Shown piece by piece: positions 24,514 through 34,431 of a stretch of 48,390 nucleotides of DNA. The notes under the pieces are model-generated. The model was not told the origin of the DNA. It saw only the letters and a list, made by a program, of their open reading frames with translations, and did no database searches. A program made the translations under genes and the position numbers. The stretch is from Actinomadura sp. KC345 (lineage in GTDB: Bacteria; Actinomycetota; Actinomycetes; Streptosporangiales; Streptosporangiaceae): positions 1 through 48,390 of the forward strand of contig NZ_SMKH01000019.1 of NCBI RefSeq assembly GCF_004348515.1, written 5' to 3'. Each line of letters opens with the position of its first letter. The stretch's first letter is position 1.

Positions 24514-25038
24514 TCATGCGCTGCGCTCGATGGCCCGCAGCGAGCGGTCGGTGATGGAGCGGGCGCCGCGGCCGATGGCCACCATGCCCGACTGCACCAG
24601 TTCCTTGATGCCGAACGGCTCCAGGACCTTGATGAACGCGTCCAGCTTGTCACGGTTGCCGGTGGCCTCGATGGTCACGGCGTCGGGCGCGACGTCCACG
24701 ACCTTGGCGCGGAACAGCTGGACGGTCTCCAGGACCTGCGAGCGCGTCTCGGCGTCGGCGCGCACCTTGACCAGCACGAGCTCGCGCTGGACGGACGCCG
24801 AGGAGTCGAGCTCGACGATCTTCAGGACGTTGATCAGCTTGTTGAGCTGCTTGGTGACCTGTTCGAGCGGGAGGTCGGCGACGTTCACCACGATCGTCAT
24901 CCGGGAGATCTCCGGGTGCTCGGTGACGCCGACCGCGAGGGACTCGATGTTGAAGCCGCGCCGGGAGAACAGCGAGGCGACCCGGGCCAGGATGCCGGGC
25001 TTGTTCTCCACGAGCACCGACAGGGTGTGCAGGCTCAT
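24514..25038 (-). CDS. ilvN: Acetolactate synthase small (regulatory) subunit
   Basis: 174 residues from ATG at 25038. MSLHTLSVLVENKPGILARV begins an N-terminal ACT domain, with SLFSRRGFNIESLAVGVTE as the valine-binding loop region. A second ferredoxin-like domain follows from about residue 85 (RELVLVKVRADAETRSQVLE). It activates the catalytic subunit and confers valine feedback inhibition. It starts five bases after the ilvB stop, indicating tight co-translation. Confidence 0.97.
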   Translation of the reverse strand: MSLHTLSVLVENKPGILARVASLFSRRGFNIESLAVGVTEHPEISRMTIVVNVADLPLEQVTKQLNKLINVLKIVELDSSASVQRELVLVKVRADAETRSQVLETVQLFRAKVVDVAPDAVTIEATGNRDKLDAFIKVLEPFGIKELVQSGMVAIGRGARSITDRSLRAIERSA

Positions 25039-25043
25039 CGGGG

Positions 25044-26807
25044 TCAGTCTCCGTTCTCCCACTCGGGCGCCAGGTCCCGGGCGATCTTGATGTCGTCGTT
25101 GGTCGTGCCGGCCGCGACCATCGGCCAGACCATGGCGTCCTTGTGCACGATGAAGTCGATCACGACGGGGGCGTCGTTGATCTCCATGGCCTTGGCGATG
25201 ACCTCGTCGACGTCTTCGGCCTTCTCGCAGCGCAGGCCGACGCAGCCGTACGCCTCGGCGAGCTTGACGAAGTCGGGGATGCGCTTGGCCGCGTGCTCGG
25301 ACCGGTCGTGCAGGGTGGTGTTGGAGTACCGCTCGTTGTAGAAGAGCGTCTGCCACTGCCGGACCATGCCGAGGTTCCCGTTGTTGATCACGGCGATCTT
25401 GACCGGGATGCCCTCGATCGCGCAGGTCGCGAGCTCCTGGTTGGTCATCTGGAAGCAGCCGTCGCCGTCGATCGCCCAGACCGTCGTGCCGGGCGCGCCG
25501 ACCTTGGCGCCCATCGCCGCGGGGACGGCGTAGCCCATCGTCCCGGCGCCGCCGGAGTTCAGGAACGCGCCGGGCCGCTCGTACTTGATGAACTGCGCGG
25601 CCCACATCTGGTGCTGGCCGACGCCCGCGACGTAGTACGCCTCGGGCCCGGCGATCCGCCCGATGCGCTCGATGACGTACTGCGGCGACAGCGACCCGTC
25701 GTCCGGTTCGTCGTAGCCCAGCGGGTACGTGTCGCGCCAGGCGTCGAGCTGCCGCCACCAGTCGGTGTAGTCGCCCTTGTGCCCCGCCTCGTGCTCGTTC
25801 TGGACGGCGACGATCAGGTCGGCGATGACCTCGCGGGCGTCGCCGACGATCGGGACGTCGGCGTGCCGGTTCTTGGAGATCTCCGCCGGGTCGATGTCGG
25901 CGTGCACGATCTTCGCGCCGGGCGCGAACCCGTCGAGCTTCCCGGTGACGCGGTCGTCGAACCGGGCGCCGAGGTTGACCAGCAGGTCGGACCGCTGCAG
26001 CGCGCCGACCGCCCCGACCGTGCCGTGCATGCCCGGCATGCCCATGTGCAGCGGGTGGCTGTCGGGCAGCGCGCCCTTGGCCATCAGCGTGGTGACGACG
26101 GGCGCGCCGGTCAGTTCGGCCAGCACCTTCAGCTCGCCGGACGCGCCGGCCTTCAGGACGCCGCCGCCGACGTACAGCACCGGGCGCTCGGCCTGGACGA
26201 TCAGCCGTGCCGCCTCGCGGACCTGCTTGGAGTGCGGCCGGGTGACGGGCCGGTACCCGGGGAGCTGCGGCGCGACGGGCCACTCGAAGCCGACCGTGGC
26301 CTGGAGGGCGTCCTTGGCGATGTCGACGAGGACCGGTCCGGGGCGGCCCGTCGAGGCGATGTGGAACGCCTCGGCGATCGTGCGGCCGATGTCGGCGGCA
26401 TCGGTCACCAGGAAGTTGTGCTTGGTGATCGGCATCGTGATGCCGGCGATGTCGGCCTCCTGGAAGCCGTCCGTCCCGATGAGGGAGGACGCCACCTGGC
26501 CGGTGATGGCCACCATCGGCACCGAGTCCATGTAGGCGTCGGAGATCGCGGTGACGAGGTTGGTCGCGCCCGGCCCGCTGGTGGCCATGCAGACGCCCAC
26601 CTTGCCGGTCACCATCGCGTAGCCCTGGGCCGCGTGGCCGGCGCCCTGCTCGTGCCTGACGAGGATGTGGCGCAGCTTCGCGGAGTCGAAGAGCGGGTCG
26701 TAGGCCGGGAGGATCGCGCCCCCCGGGATGCCGAACACGGTGTCGACGCCGACGTTCTCCAGGGCGCGGACCAGCGCCTGGGCTCCCGTCATCTGTTCGG
26801 TCGTCAT
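25044..26807 (-). CDS. ilvB: Acetolactate synthase large (catalytic) subunit
   Basis: 587 residues from ATG at 26807. A thiamine-diphosphate enzyme that condenses pyruvate with pyruvate or 2-oxobutyrate. The cofactor-activating Glu is E53 in [18 protein letters not shown], and the TPP-binding GDG...NN motif is [19 protein letters not shown] to INNGNLG. The FAD-binding central domain includes [18 protein letters not shown]. It is the first gene of ilvBNC and lies about 100 bases after the leader peptide stop and its terminator, so attenuation controls it. Confidence 0.98.
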   Translation of the reverse strand: MTTEQMTGAQALVRALENVGVDTVFGIPGGAILPAYDPLFDSAKLRHILVRHEQGAGHAAQGYAMVTGKVGVCMATSGPGATNLVTAISDAYMDSVPMVAITGQVASSLIGTDGFQEADIAGITMPITKHNFLVTDAADIGRTIAEAFHIASTGRPGPVLVDIAKDALQATVGFEWPVAPQLPGYRPVTRPHSKQVREAARLIVQAERPVLYVGGGVLKAGASGELKVLAELTGAPVVTTLMAKGALPDSHPLHMGMPGMHGTVGAVGALQRSDLLVNLGARFDDRVTGKLDGFAPGAKIVHADIDPAEISKNRHADVPIVGDAREVIADLIVAVQNEHEAGHKGDYTDWWRQLDAWRDTYPLGYDEPDDGSLSPQYVIERIGRIAGPEAYYVAGVGQHQMWAAQFIKYERPGAFLNSGGAGTMGYAVPAAMGAKVGAPGTTVWAIDGDGCFQMTNQELATCAIEGIPVKIAVINNGNLGMVRQWQTLFYNERYSNTTLHDRSEHAAKRIPDFVKLAEAYGCVGLRCEKAEDVDEVIAKAMEINDAPVVIDFIVHKDAMVWPMVAAGTTNDDIKIARDLAPEWENGD

Positions 26808-26851
26808 GTCTGCGTTTCCTTGGGGAGTTGAGTGGAGGCTCGCCGGGCAAC

Positions 26852-26930
26852 AAAAAACCCCCGCCGCCGTGAAGCGGTCGAGGGGAGGCGCGCAGGACGA
26901 GGAGCTTGGTCAGCCTGCGCGCCGACCAAG
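26852..26930 (-). promoter_or_regulatory. Transcription attenuator upstream of ilvB
   Basis: Three pairings are readable on the minus strand. CTTGGTC (26930-26924) pairs with GACCAAG (26911-26905). GGCGCGCAGG (26923-26914) pairs with CCTGCGCGCC (26896-26887), and these two hairpins overlap so cannot both form. A terminator follows: a ten-bp stem with a bulged A between 26884 and 26858, then six T's at 26857-26852. The 5' arms lie in the last codons of the leader peptide. This is the layout of translation-coupled attenuation; details of which helix acts as antiterminator need folding. Confidence 0.8.
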
Positions 26931-26963
26931 TACTACGAGAATGGTGATGATGGTGCTCTGCAC
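26910..26963 (-). CDS. ilvB leader peptide, 17 residues
   Basis: GTG at 26963 to TGA at 26910 encodes MQSTIITILVVLGRRAG. It holds three Ile, two Leu and two Val codons, seven regulatory residues in 17. A -35-like TTGACC (26998-26993) lies about 30 bases upstream, so the transcript may begin at or near the GTG. The C-terminal RRAG resembles the end of the cimA leader (WRAG), because both encode the arm of a GC-rich hairpin. Confidence 0.85.
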   Translation of the reverse strand: MQSTIITILVVLGRRAG

Positions 26964-27039
26964 GAGCCCACTTTCGCCGATGTCCGGCCCCCGGTCAAAT
27001 CCGTGGACACATGCTCTCGCATATTGAGACGAGACCCGC

Positions 27040-29901
27040 TCACCCCGGGAGGGGCAGCGGGACGTCGCCGGACTGGGCGTGGGCTTCGAGGTTCGTCCGC
27101 ACCAGCGACTCGACCCGCTCGGCCGCCATCGGGCGCGCCACGAGGAAGCCCTGGCCGCGCGGGCACCCCATCTCGCGCAGCAGTTCCAGCTGCTCGGGCC
27201 GCTCGATGCCCTCCGCGACCACGGTCAGCCCGAGGTCGCTGCCGAGCCGCACGATCGTCCGGGTGAGCAGCGTCAGGGTCTCGTCCGACCCGAGGCCCGC
27301 CACGAACGACGGATCGATCTTGATGATGTCGACCGGGAGCTGGCCGAGGTAGGCGAGCGAGGCGTATCCGGTGCCGAAGTCGTCGATGGCCAGCCGCACC
27401 CCCAGCTCGCGCAGCTCGGACAGGCGCTCCACGTTCTGGCCCGCGTCCTCGACCAGGACCTCCTCCCGCACCTCCAGCGTGAGGGCCTGCGGCGGCAGCG
27501 CGGTCTCCGCCAGCGCCGCCGCGACGGACTCCACGAACCCGGGCGCGGCGATCTGCCGGGCGGTGAAGTTGACCGACAGGCCGACGTCCCACGCGTCGCC
27601 GCGCCACCGGGCGACCTCGCGGCACGCCTCCCGCAGTACCCAGTCGCCGAGCGGGATCATCAGGCCGGACTCCTCCGCCGGGCCGATGAACTCCTCCGGC
27701 GGCACGGCCTCACCCGCCCGCCACCAGCGCAGCAGCGCCTCGACGCCGGTCACCCGGGACGTCGCCAGGTCCACCACCGGCTGGAACTCGATCGCGAACT
27801 CCTCCTCGGCCAGCGCCTGCTGGAGGTCGCTGCCGAGTTCCAGCCGCCGCACGACGTCGGCGTGCATGTGCGGCGCGTACACCTCGACGCGCCCGCCGCC
27901 GAGCTCCTTGGCGCGCGCCATCGCCAGGTCGCCGTTGCGCAGCAGGTCGGCGGCGGTGCGGCGGAGCCGGCGGCCGTTCTCCGCGCCGTCGCCGCCGGCG
28001 GCGTCCGCGGGCCGCTCCTCGTCCCCGGCGAACGCGATGCCGACACTCGCCGTCAGCACGATGTGCTTGTTGCCGACCTGATAAGGGTCGGCCGAAAGTA
28101 CCCGCAGGAGCCGTCCGGCGAGCTCGACTGTGGCACGAGTCTCACTCTCGTCCGGCGGAAGCTGGACGAGGACGGCGAACTCGTCGCCGCCCCAGCGGGC
28201 CACCGTGTCGTCGGACAGGACGTTGGCGCGCAGCCTCCGGGCGGCCTGCGCAAGCACCTGGTCCCCGGCCGCGTGCCCGTCCGAGTCGTTCACCGCGGTG
28301 AAGCCGTCCAGATCGACGAACACGACCGCGATCTCGCCGGAGGGCTGCCGCGACAGCACCTCCCGGGTACGTTCCTCCAGGTAGGAGCGGTTGGGCAGGC
28401 CCGTCAGGCCGTCGTGGAACGTCAGGTGCGCGACCTGGCGCTGCAGCGCCGCCTGCTCGCTGAGGTCCCGCGTCGTGACGAGGAGCCGCGAGGGCGCGCC
28501 GTCGGAGCCGCTGTAGCGCGAGATCGTGGACTCGGTCGGCAGCCACGTGCCGTCCGCCGCCCGGACGCGGCACGACACCCGCAGCGCCTCGTCGCCCTCC
28601 TCGTCGTCGAGGACGTCGAAGAACACCTGCTGGACGCGCGGGAGGTCCTCCGGGTGGACGATCCCGTGGAGCGGGCGCCCGAGCAGCTCCTCCGGCTCGT
28701 AGTGGTACGTCCGCAGGGCCCCGGCGCTGGCGTACTGGACGGTGGCGTCCAGGTCGCAGATCAGCACCGCGTCGTTGATGCTCTCCGACAGGGCGCGGAA
28801 GTGCTCCTCGCCGGTGTCGACGGCCCGGCGCAGCTCGTCGTTCTCCCGCAGCAGGCCCGCCAGCCGGGCGATCAGCACCAGCGCCGCCGTTCCCGCCGCG
28901 ATCGAGATGCCGGGTTCGAGGCCGTTCCGCCCGGTGAGCGAGTGGCCCGCGATGAACAGGGCGGCCGCGGCGGCGATCGCGGCGGGCGCGATGCCGGGCC
29001 CGATCATGCGGCCGCACTCCTCGCCGGTCCGGCCCGCCGCGTCCTGCCCGGCCTCGCCGGTCGCGGCCGCGTCCTCGGCCACGTCCTCGGGGATGTCGTC
29101 GACGGGCGGCCCGGGCTCGGCGGCCGTGCCCGTCCACGGCACCAGCAGCAGGAGCAGGAGCCCGGCCAAGCGCAGGATGTCGGACGGGTCGTCGCCCGCC
29201 CCGCCGCCGTCCAGCCGGACGAACGTCGACACGATGTCGGCGGCCGCGATGGCGGTCAGCGCGCCGTACCCCATCCACGCGAGACGGCGGTGCCCGCGCG
29301 CGGCGCCGAGGACGAACGGCAGCGCGCCGCAGACGAACACGACGCCGATGAGCGGGTACAGCAGCTCCAGCGCGAACTCCGTCGGCGTCTCGCCGGTCTC
29401 GTGGTAGAGCGTCCCGAACAGGGCGACCCAGCCGAGCACGAACAGCGCGCAGGCGCAGACGTAGGTGTCGGCCGCGTACCGCAGCCACGTCCCCGCGTCG
29501 CGGGGCACCCTGATCGGCGCGACGAGGCCGACGACCAGCGCGGCCAGGGCGAACAGGTAGAAGAGGTCGGGCACCGACAGCGACATGGCGCTGCGGCCGT
29601 ACCCGTCGGTCAGGGCACCGCCCACGGCGCCGACGAACCAGGACGCCGCGGCGATCCCGTACCAGCGCCAGGACGCCCGCCAGAGCCCGCCGGGGGCCGT
29701 GTCCGCCGGCCCGTCCGGCCGCCGGGACGACAGCAGCAGGGAGATCGCGGCGGCGCCCGCGGCGCCCGCCTCGGCCCAGGCGATGAAGGCCGTCCCGCCC
29801 CAGCCCAGCAGCGAACCGGTGGCGTACAGGATGCCGACGACCGCGGCCATGGCGACGGGCAGCGCACGGGGCGGCAGCCGCCTGGCGTTGTCGCCGCTCA
29901 T
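27040..29901 (-). CDS. Membrane PAS-GGDEF-EAL protein, cyclic-di-GMP turnover
   Basis: 953 residues from ATG at 29901. Residues 15-350 hold about ten hydrophobic segments. A PAS domain spans about 365-480 (LCDLDATVQYASAGALRTYH). A GGDEF domain follows (490-680) with the intact GGDEF at 571-575, and an EAL domain (685-940) with EAL at 721-723, DDFGTGYASL, IKIDPSF and VVAEGIE all present. The EAL metal motif normally NxS reads NFT. Both synthesis and hydrolysis of c-di-GMP are therefore possible, with the PAS domain tuning them. In Streptomyces such composite proteins influence development. Single gene by spacing, downstream from nothing in its direction. Confidence 0.95.
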   Translation of the reverse strand: MSGDNARRLPPRALPVAMAAVVGILYATGSLLGWGGTAFIAWAEAGAAGAAAISLLLSSRRPDGPADTAPGGLWRASWRWYGIAAASWFVGAVGGALTDGYGRSAMSLSVPDLFYLFALAALVVGLVAPIRVPRDAGTWLRYAADTYVCACALFVLGWVALFGTLYHETGETPTEFALELLYPLIGVVFVCGALPFVLGAARGHRRLAWMGYGALTAIAAADIVSTFVRLDGGGAGDDPSDILRLAGLLLLLLVPWTGTAAEPGPPVDDIPEDVAEDAAATGEAGQDAAGRTGEECGRMIGPGIAPAAIAAAAALFIAGHSLTGRNGLEPGISIAAGTAALVLIARLAGLLRENDELRRAVDTGEEHFRALSESINDAVLICDLDATVQYASAGALRTYHYEPEELLGRPLHGIVHPEDLPRVQQVFFDVLDDEEGDEALRVSCRVRAADGTWLPTESTISRYSGSDGAPSRLLVTTRDLSEQAALQRQVAHLTFHDGLTGLPNRSYLEERTREVLSRQPSGEIAVVFVDLDGFTAVNDSDGHAAGDQVLAQAARRLRANVLSDDTVARWGGDEFAVLVQLPPDESETRATVELAGRLLRVLSADPYQVGNKHIVLTASVGIAFAGDEERPADAAGGDGAENGRRLRRTAADLLRNGDLAMARAKELGGGRVEVYAPHMHADVVRRLELGSDLQQALAEEEFAIEFQPVVDLATSRVTGVEALLRWWRAGEAVPPEEFIGPAEESGLMIPLGDWVLREACREVARWRGDAWDVGLSVNFTARQIAAPGFVESVAAALAETALPPQALTLEVREEVLVEDAGQNVERLSELRELGVRLAIDDFGTGYASLAYLGQLPVDIIKIDPSFVAGLGSDETLTLLTRTIVRLGSDLGLTVVAEGIERPEQLELLREMGCPRGQGFLVARPMAAERVESLVRTNLEAHAQSGDVPLPLPG

Positions 29902-30417
29902 CGCGCCGTGTCCCTTCCTGCCCCGGTGGAGCGTTCGGTCCCTGCAGACGCCGCACGCGCCAGGGAAGAGTTCGGGTCCACGACCCTCGCCGCCTAAAAC
30001 GGTCGGAAGGCCATGAATCGTGCCCCGCGCAGGGGTCGGCGCGGGTCGGCGGCGAACCGGTCGACTTCGCCAGCCGGAGATCAGCGACGTTGCTGCCGAA
30101 CGTCCCCATCCGGCCGGCCGGCCCGCCTCAGCTGGGGCGGCCTGCCGACGATGGGAATGTTCGCTACGGGATCACCGTGAGGTTCAATGTACGTTCGGTA
30201 GGTCACGGAGCGATTGAGGCTGGGCGTCCTCCCGGCGACAAACGACCTCGTCGAACGGCGGTTTGGGACGTCCGAAAGCAGATCGTCACGGATGCGGCGC
30301 CCTGCCCGGCAACACGCCGGGTGACCGCGTTCGGGTGCGGGTATCGCGGTGTGACGGAAATGAGCCCGGGACGGGAACGGCGGGCCCCTCGGATCCGTAC
30401 TACCTACGGGAGGCGCT
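29902..30417. other. Divergent intergenic region
   Basis: About 515 bases between the GGDEF-EAL gene and the dehydrogenase gene. I see no convincing ORF, tRNA or riboswitch. Scattered short inverted repeats occur, and both flanking genes must have promoters here; none is clear enough to mark. Confidence 0.5.
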
Positions 30418-31524
30418 ATGCGAAGGCAGTCCATCGTCCTGGTCTCGGCCGCGGTGCTCCTGGCCGCCTGCGGGTCCCCGTCCGGCGAGGGGGACGGCGG
30501 CTCGTACACCCCGCCGCCGCTGACCGCGAGCGGCTCGCCGGGGACGGGCGGCGGGTCCGGCGCGCCGGGCGAACCGCAGGCGGTCGCGACCGGCCTGGAG
30601 GTCCCGTGGGCGGCGGCGTTCCTGCCCGGCGGCGACGCGCTCGTGACCGAACGCGACAGCGCCCGCCTGATGCGCGTCACCCCGTCCGGCGAGAAGTCGG
30701 CCGTGGCGACGGTGCCCGGAGTGGAGCCCGGCGGCGAAGGCGGGCTGATGGGCGTCGCGGTGTCACCGGGCTATGCGAGCGACAAGCTCGTCTACCTGTA
30801 CTTCACGGCGGCGTCCGACAACCGCGTCGTCCGCGCCACCTACGACGGAAACCGGCTCGGAGGCCTCGCACCCGTCGTCACCGGCATCCCGAAGGGCGGC
30901 AACCACAACGGCGGCCGCATCGAGTTCGGGCCCGACAAGATGCTGTACATCGCCACCGGCGAGGTCGGCGACACCGGGCTGTCCCAGGACAGGGAATCCC
31001 TCGGCGGCAAGATCCTCCGCGTCACGCCCGACGGGAAGGCCGCCCCGGACAACCCCTTCGGCAACCTCGTCTGGACGTACGGCCACCGCAACGTCCAGGG
31101 GCTCGCCTGGGACGACGAAGGCCGCCTCTACGCCACCGAGTTCGGCCAGAACACCTACGACGAGATCAACCTCATCGAGAAGGGCAAGAACTACGGCTGG
31201 CCCGAGGCCGAGGGCACCAGCGACAACGACGAGTTCACCGACCCCCTCCTCACCTGGACGACCGACGAGGCATCACCGTCCGGCCTCGCCTACGCCGACG
31301 GCTCCCTCTGGGCCGCCGCGCTCCGGGGCGAACGCCTCTGGCAGGTCCCCCTCGACGACGGCAAGGCGGGCAAGCCCAAGGCCCACTACAACTCCGAGTA
31401 CGGCCGCCTTCGCGCCGTCGTCCAGGCCCCCGGCGGCTCCCTCTGGTTCACCACCAGCAACAAGGACGGCCGAGGCGACCCCGCCGGCGACGACGACCGC
31501 GTCCTCAACGTCCCCCTCGGCTGA
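30418..31524 (+). CDS. PQQ-dependent sugar dehydrogenase-type lipoprotein (GSDH/sorbosone family)
   Basis: 368 residues from ATG at 30418, with GGGAGG upstream. The first 20 residues form a lipoprotein signal with lipobox LLAAC, so the mature protein is anchored at the outer face of the membrane by Cys. A Gly/Ser-rich linker precedes a six-bladed propeller: GLEVPWAAAFLPGGDALVTE, GGLMGVAVSPGYASDKLVY, GNHNGGRIEFGPDKMLYI, YGHRNVQGLAWDDEGRLYA and EFGQNTYDEINLIEKGKNYG. These are the soluble glucose/L-sorbosone dehydrogenase repeats, including the conserved His and Arg that meet PQQ. The substrate is probably a sugar or aldehyde. It is a single gene. Confidence 0.93.
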   Translation: MRRQSIVLVSAAVLLAACGSPSGEGDGGSYTPPPLTASGSPGTGGGSGAPGEPQAVATGLEVPWAAAFLPGGDALVTERDSARLMRVTPSGEKSAVATVPGVEPGGEGGLMGVAVSPGYASDKLVYLYFTAASDNRVVRATYDGNRLGGLAPVVTGIPKGGNHNGGRIEFGPDKMLYIATGEVGDTGLSQDRESLGGKILRVTPDGKAAPDNPFGNLVWTYGHRNVQGLAWDDEGRLYATEFGQNTYDEINLIEKGKNYGWPEAEGTSDNDEFTDPLLTWTTDEASPSGLAYADGSLWAAALRGERLWQVPLDDGKAGKPKAHYNSEYGRLRAVVQAPGGSLWFTTSNKDGRGDPAGDDDRVLNVPLG

Positions 31525-31569
31525 GGCCATTGCAGGATCACCGTCAGCGCAGGCCGCTAACCTGCCTGG

Positions 31570-32136
31570 ATGACAGACCCATCCCGATTCACGGGGCTCG
31601 CCGAGCACATGGAGCGGCATCTGGGGGAGGTCACTCACGCGCAGCCCCCGGACTTGGGCGGGCGCAACCGGGGATTCGCGATCGGCTTCCACCGGCATCC
31701 GGAGAGGGAGATGGTCAGCGCCGCGTCCACAGGCGTCCGGTTCCAGGAGGTCGAGGCTCGGATGCCGGAGGGGTTCGTGTGCTCGGCGCTGCCGGACCAG
31801 GACTTCGACGCGAGCTACCTGGTCCACGTCGTGGCCGACCGGGTCGTGCAGAGCGGCAAGGGGCACGAGTACGGCGGCGGCTACCTGAACGACGAACCAC
31901 TGATCCCGGACACCGAGGTCGTCGGCCTCATGGCCCTCCCCCACCCGTACATGCCGGACGACTTCCACATCTTCCGGGATGAGGCAGGGGCTTCGGTACT
32001 CCAGGTCATCACCCTGATACCGGTGACGCTCCTGGAGTACCACTTCATGCGCGAGCACGATCTCCAGGCCCTCGTAGCGCACTGGCGCGACAAGGACACG
32101 GACATCCTCGACATCCACCGCCCCTCCGCCATCTGA
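31570..32136 (+). CDS. Suppressor-of-fused (SUFU) domain protein
   Basis: 188 residues from ATG at 31570. The C-terminal motif QVITLIPVTLLEYHFMREHD followed by LQALVAHWRDKDTDILDIHR is the conserved end of bacterial SUFU-domain proteins, with 'i.lipl...E'. The family is found near polymorphic toxin/immunity loci and otherwise has unknown function. No toxin is adjacent. It starts 45 bases after the dehydrogenase gene on the same strand and may be co-transcribed. Confidence 0.8.
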   Translation: MTDPSRFTGLAEHMERHLGEVTHAQPPDLGGRNRGFAIGFHRHPEREMVSAASTGVRFQEVEARMPEGFVCSALPDQDFDASYLVHVVADRVVQSGKGHEYGGGYLNDEPLIPDTEVVGLMALPHPYMPDDFHIFRDEAGASVLQVITLIPVTLLEYHFMREHDLQALVAHWRDKDTDILDIHRPSAI

Positions 32137-32187
32137 CACCCGGCGGCGTCCGTGACGGCGCCGGCGCCCCCTCCGGCTGACGTCGCG

Positions 32188-32808
32188 TCAGTACTCCAGC
32201 GCAGCCCAGTCCACGGTGATCGGAATGGGGACGGAGATCTCCGGCGGCCCTCCGGCTTCGGCCTTCATGACCGTGCCGGTGTGCTTGTACAGCAAGGTTG
32301 CAGGGTCGATCTGGTAGAGCTGAATGAGCGAGACTCCGGTGTCATCCAGGCGTGCGATCCAGTAGTGCGGGATCCCCGCCTTCGCGTACTCAGCCAGCTT
32401 GTCCATGGTGTCCTGTGTTTCGGATCCAGGCGACACGATCTCGACGACGAGGAGCGCATGCTCCGGCCGGAGACGATCACCCCGATCGATACATCTGTAG
32501 AGGATGACGTCAGGGCGGCGATTGGAGAGCGGAATGTCCCTAATCCGAAGATCGACATCGATGTTCGCGTCGAGGCAGTCATGGCCCCGCTTCATTGCCG
32601 AGCGAGCATGACGCTCGATCAGGGTGACCAGCCGCAGCCCCGCTTTCTGATGCTCACGAGTCGGTGATTCACAGAAGACCACGTAGCCGTCCACGATCTC
32701 GATCATCTTCGAGATGTCCTCGGGCAGGGCCTCATACTCCGCCGCGGTCATCTGCTCGGGCTGCTGACGAATGCTCAGCAGCCAGTAATCATCCGGCAGC
32801 GCCGCCAT
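32188..32808 (-). CDS. Uma2-family (DUF820) nuclease-fold protein
   Basis: Tandem ATGs at 32811 and 32808 follow AAGGGAG; the second has better spacing and gives 206 residues. The chain has MTAAEYEALPEDISKMIEIV DGY, NRRPDVILYRC and ALLVVEIVSPGSETQDTMDK with LAEYAKAGIPHYWI, the E...D...ExK core of the PD-(D/E)xK Uma2 superfamily. These genes are very frequent in actinomycetes and cyanobacteria, and their role is unclear. It is a single gene convergent with the SUFU gene. Confidence 0.92.
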   Translation of the reverse strand: MAALPDDYWLLSIRQQPEQMTAAEYEALPEDISKMIEIVDGYVVFCESPTREHQKAGLRLVTLIERHARSAMKRGHDCLDANIDVDLRIRDIPLSNRRPDVILYRCIDRGDRLRPEHALLVVEIVSPGSETQDTMDKLAEYAKAGIPHYWIARLDDTGVSLIQLYQIDPATLLYKHTGTVMKAEAGGPPEISVPIPITVDWAALEY

Positions 32809-32928
32809 CATCACTCCCTTGAGATCCCACCATGCTGACCTGCTCAGCTTACGGACCGGGTCGGACAATCACCCGGGTATGCGTTGTCCGGTCGACCTTG
32901 CGCACGCCCGGGTGATCATTCCGCCGTT

Positions 32929-34431
32929 CTAGGAGGCGCCGAGCTTCTCCAGGATGAGTTCGCGGGCTCGGCCGGCGTCGGCCTGGCCTCGGGTTGCCTT
33001 CATGACGGCGCCGACGAGGGCGCCGGCGGCGGCGACCTTGCCGGCGCGGATCTTGTCGGCGACGTCGGCGTTGTCGGCGATGACCTGGTCGATCACCGAG
33101 GCGAGCTCGCCCTCGTCGCTGACGACCTTCAGGCCGCGGGCGGCCACGACCTCGTCCGGGGTCCCCTCGCCCGCCAGGACGCCCTCGAACACCTTGCGGG
33201 CGAGCTTGTCGTTCAGCTCCCCCGCGGAGATCATCGCCTGGATGCGGGCGACCTGCTCGGGCGTGATGGGCAGGTCGGCCAGCTCGACGCCCTGCTCGGT
33301 GGCCCGGCGGGACAGCTCGTTCATCCACCACTTGCGGGCGGACGGGGCGTCGGAGCCGTGCGCGATCGTCGCCTCGATGAGGTCGATGGCCCCGGCGTTG
33401 ACGACGTCCCGCAGCTCCAGGTCGGAGAGGCTCCACTCGCGCTGGATGCGGCGGCGGCGCGCGGCCGGAAGCTCGGGCAGCGATGCGCGCAGCTCCTCCA
33501 CCCAGTCGCGGGACGGCGCCATCGGCACCAGGTCCGGCTCGGGGAAGTAGCGGTAGTCCTGCGCCTCTTCCTTGCTGCGGCCGCTGGTGGTGCGGCCGGT
33601 GTCCTCGTGGAAGTGGCGGGTCTCCTGGACGATGCGCCCGCCGTCCGCCAGCACGCCCGCCTGCCGCTCGATCTCCGACCGGACCGCCCGCTCCACCGAG
33701 CGCAGCGAGTTGACGTTCTTGGTCTCGGTGCGGGTGCCCCACTCGGCCGCGCCCCGCGGCATCAGCGAGACGTTGACGTCGCAGCGCATCGAGCCCTGCT
33801 CCATGCGGACGTCCGACACGCCCAGCGAGCGGACCAGCTCGCGCAGCTCGGTCGCGTAGGCGCGGGCCACCAGCGGCGCCTTGTCGCCGGTCGCGGCGAT
33901 CGGCTTGGTGACGATCTCGACCAGCGGGATCCCGGCCCGGTTGTAGTCGACCAGCGAGAACTCGGCGCCGTGGATGCGCCCGGTCGTGCCGCCGACGTGC
34001 AGCGACTTGCCGGTGTCCTCCTCCATGTGGACGCGCTCGATCTCGATCCGGTACGTCTCGCCCTCGACGTCGACGTCCAGGTACCCGTCGACGCACAGCG
34101 GCTCGTCGTACTGGGAGATCTGGAAGTTCTTCGGCATGTCCGGATAGAAGTAGTTCTTCCGGGCGAACCTGCACCACTCGACGATGTCGCAGTTGAGCGC
34201 GAGGCCGATCTTGATGATGCCCTCGATCGCGGCGTGGTTGGTGACCGGCAGCGAACCGGGCAGCCCCAGGCACACCGGGCACACCTGCGTGTTCGGCTCG
34301 GCGCCGAACCCGGTGGGGCAGCCGCAGAACATCTTGGACGCGGTACCCAGTTCGATGTGGGTCTCGATGCCGAGCACCGGCTCGAACCTGGCCAGCGCCT
34401 CGTCGTAGTCCATCAGGGTCGGAGTGGTCAC
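32929..34431 (-). CDS. gatB: Asp-tRNA(Asn)/Glu-tRNA(Gln) amidotransferase subunit B
   Basis: 500 residues from GTG at 34431, which overlaps the gatA stop by four bases (GTGA). GatB binds mischarged tRNA and phosphorylates the attached Glu or Asp. [20 protein letters not shown] opens the catalytic domain, with a zinc site formed by CGC near residue 35 and CPVC near 53; [20 protein letters not shown] and [14 protein letters not shown] follow. The C-terminal part is the YqeY-like tRNA-binding tail, ending [12 protein letters not shown]. It is the last gene of gatCAB. Confidence 0.98.
   Translation of the reverse strand: MTTPTLMDYDEALARFEPVLGIETHIELGTASKMFCGCPTGFGAEPNTQVCPVCLGLPGSLPVTNHAAIEGIIKIGLALNCDIVEWCRFARKNYFYPDMPKNFQISQYDEPLCVDGYLDVDVEGETYRIEIERVHMEEDTGKSLHVGGTTGRIHGAEFSLVDYNRAGIPLVEIVTKPIAATGDKAPLVARAYATELRELVRSLGVSDVRMEQGSMRCDVNVSLMPRGAAEWGTRTETKNVNSLRSVERAVRSEIERQAGVLADGGRIVQETRHFHEDTGRTTSGRSKEEAQDYRYFPEPDLVPMAPSRDWVEELRASLPELPAARRRRIQREWSLSDLELRDVVNAGAIDLIEATIAHGSDAPSARKWWMNELSRRATEQGVELADLPITPEQVARIQAMISAGELNDKLARKVFEGVLAGEGTPDEVVAARGLKVVSDEGELASVIDQVIADNADVADKIRAGKVAAAGALVGAVMKATRGQADAGRARELILEKLGAS

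Noticed and set aside
25143..26831. Long plus-strand ORF opposite ilvB
   Set aside because: Antisense shadow of ilvB; composition biased and no motifs.
27079..29997. Very long plus-strand ORF (over 900 codons) opposite the PAS-GGDEF-EAL gene
   Set aside because: It is antisense to a clearly real gene, has Arg/Gly/Asp-rich low-complexity composition and no domain motifs. Long antisense frames are expected at this GC content.
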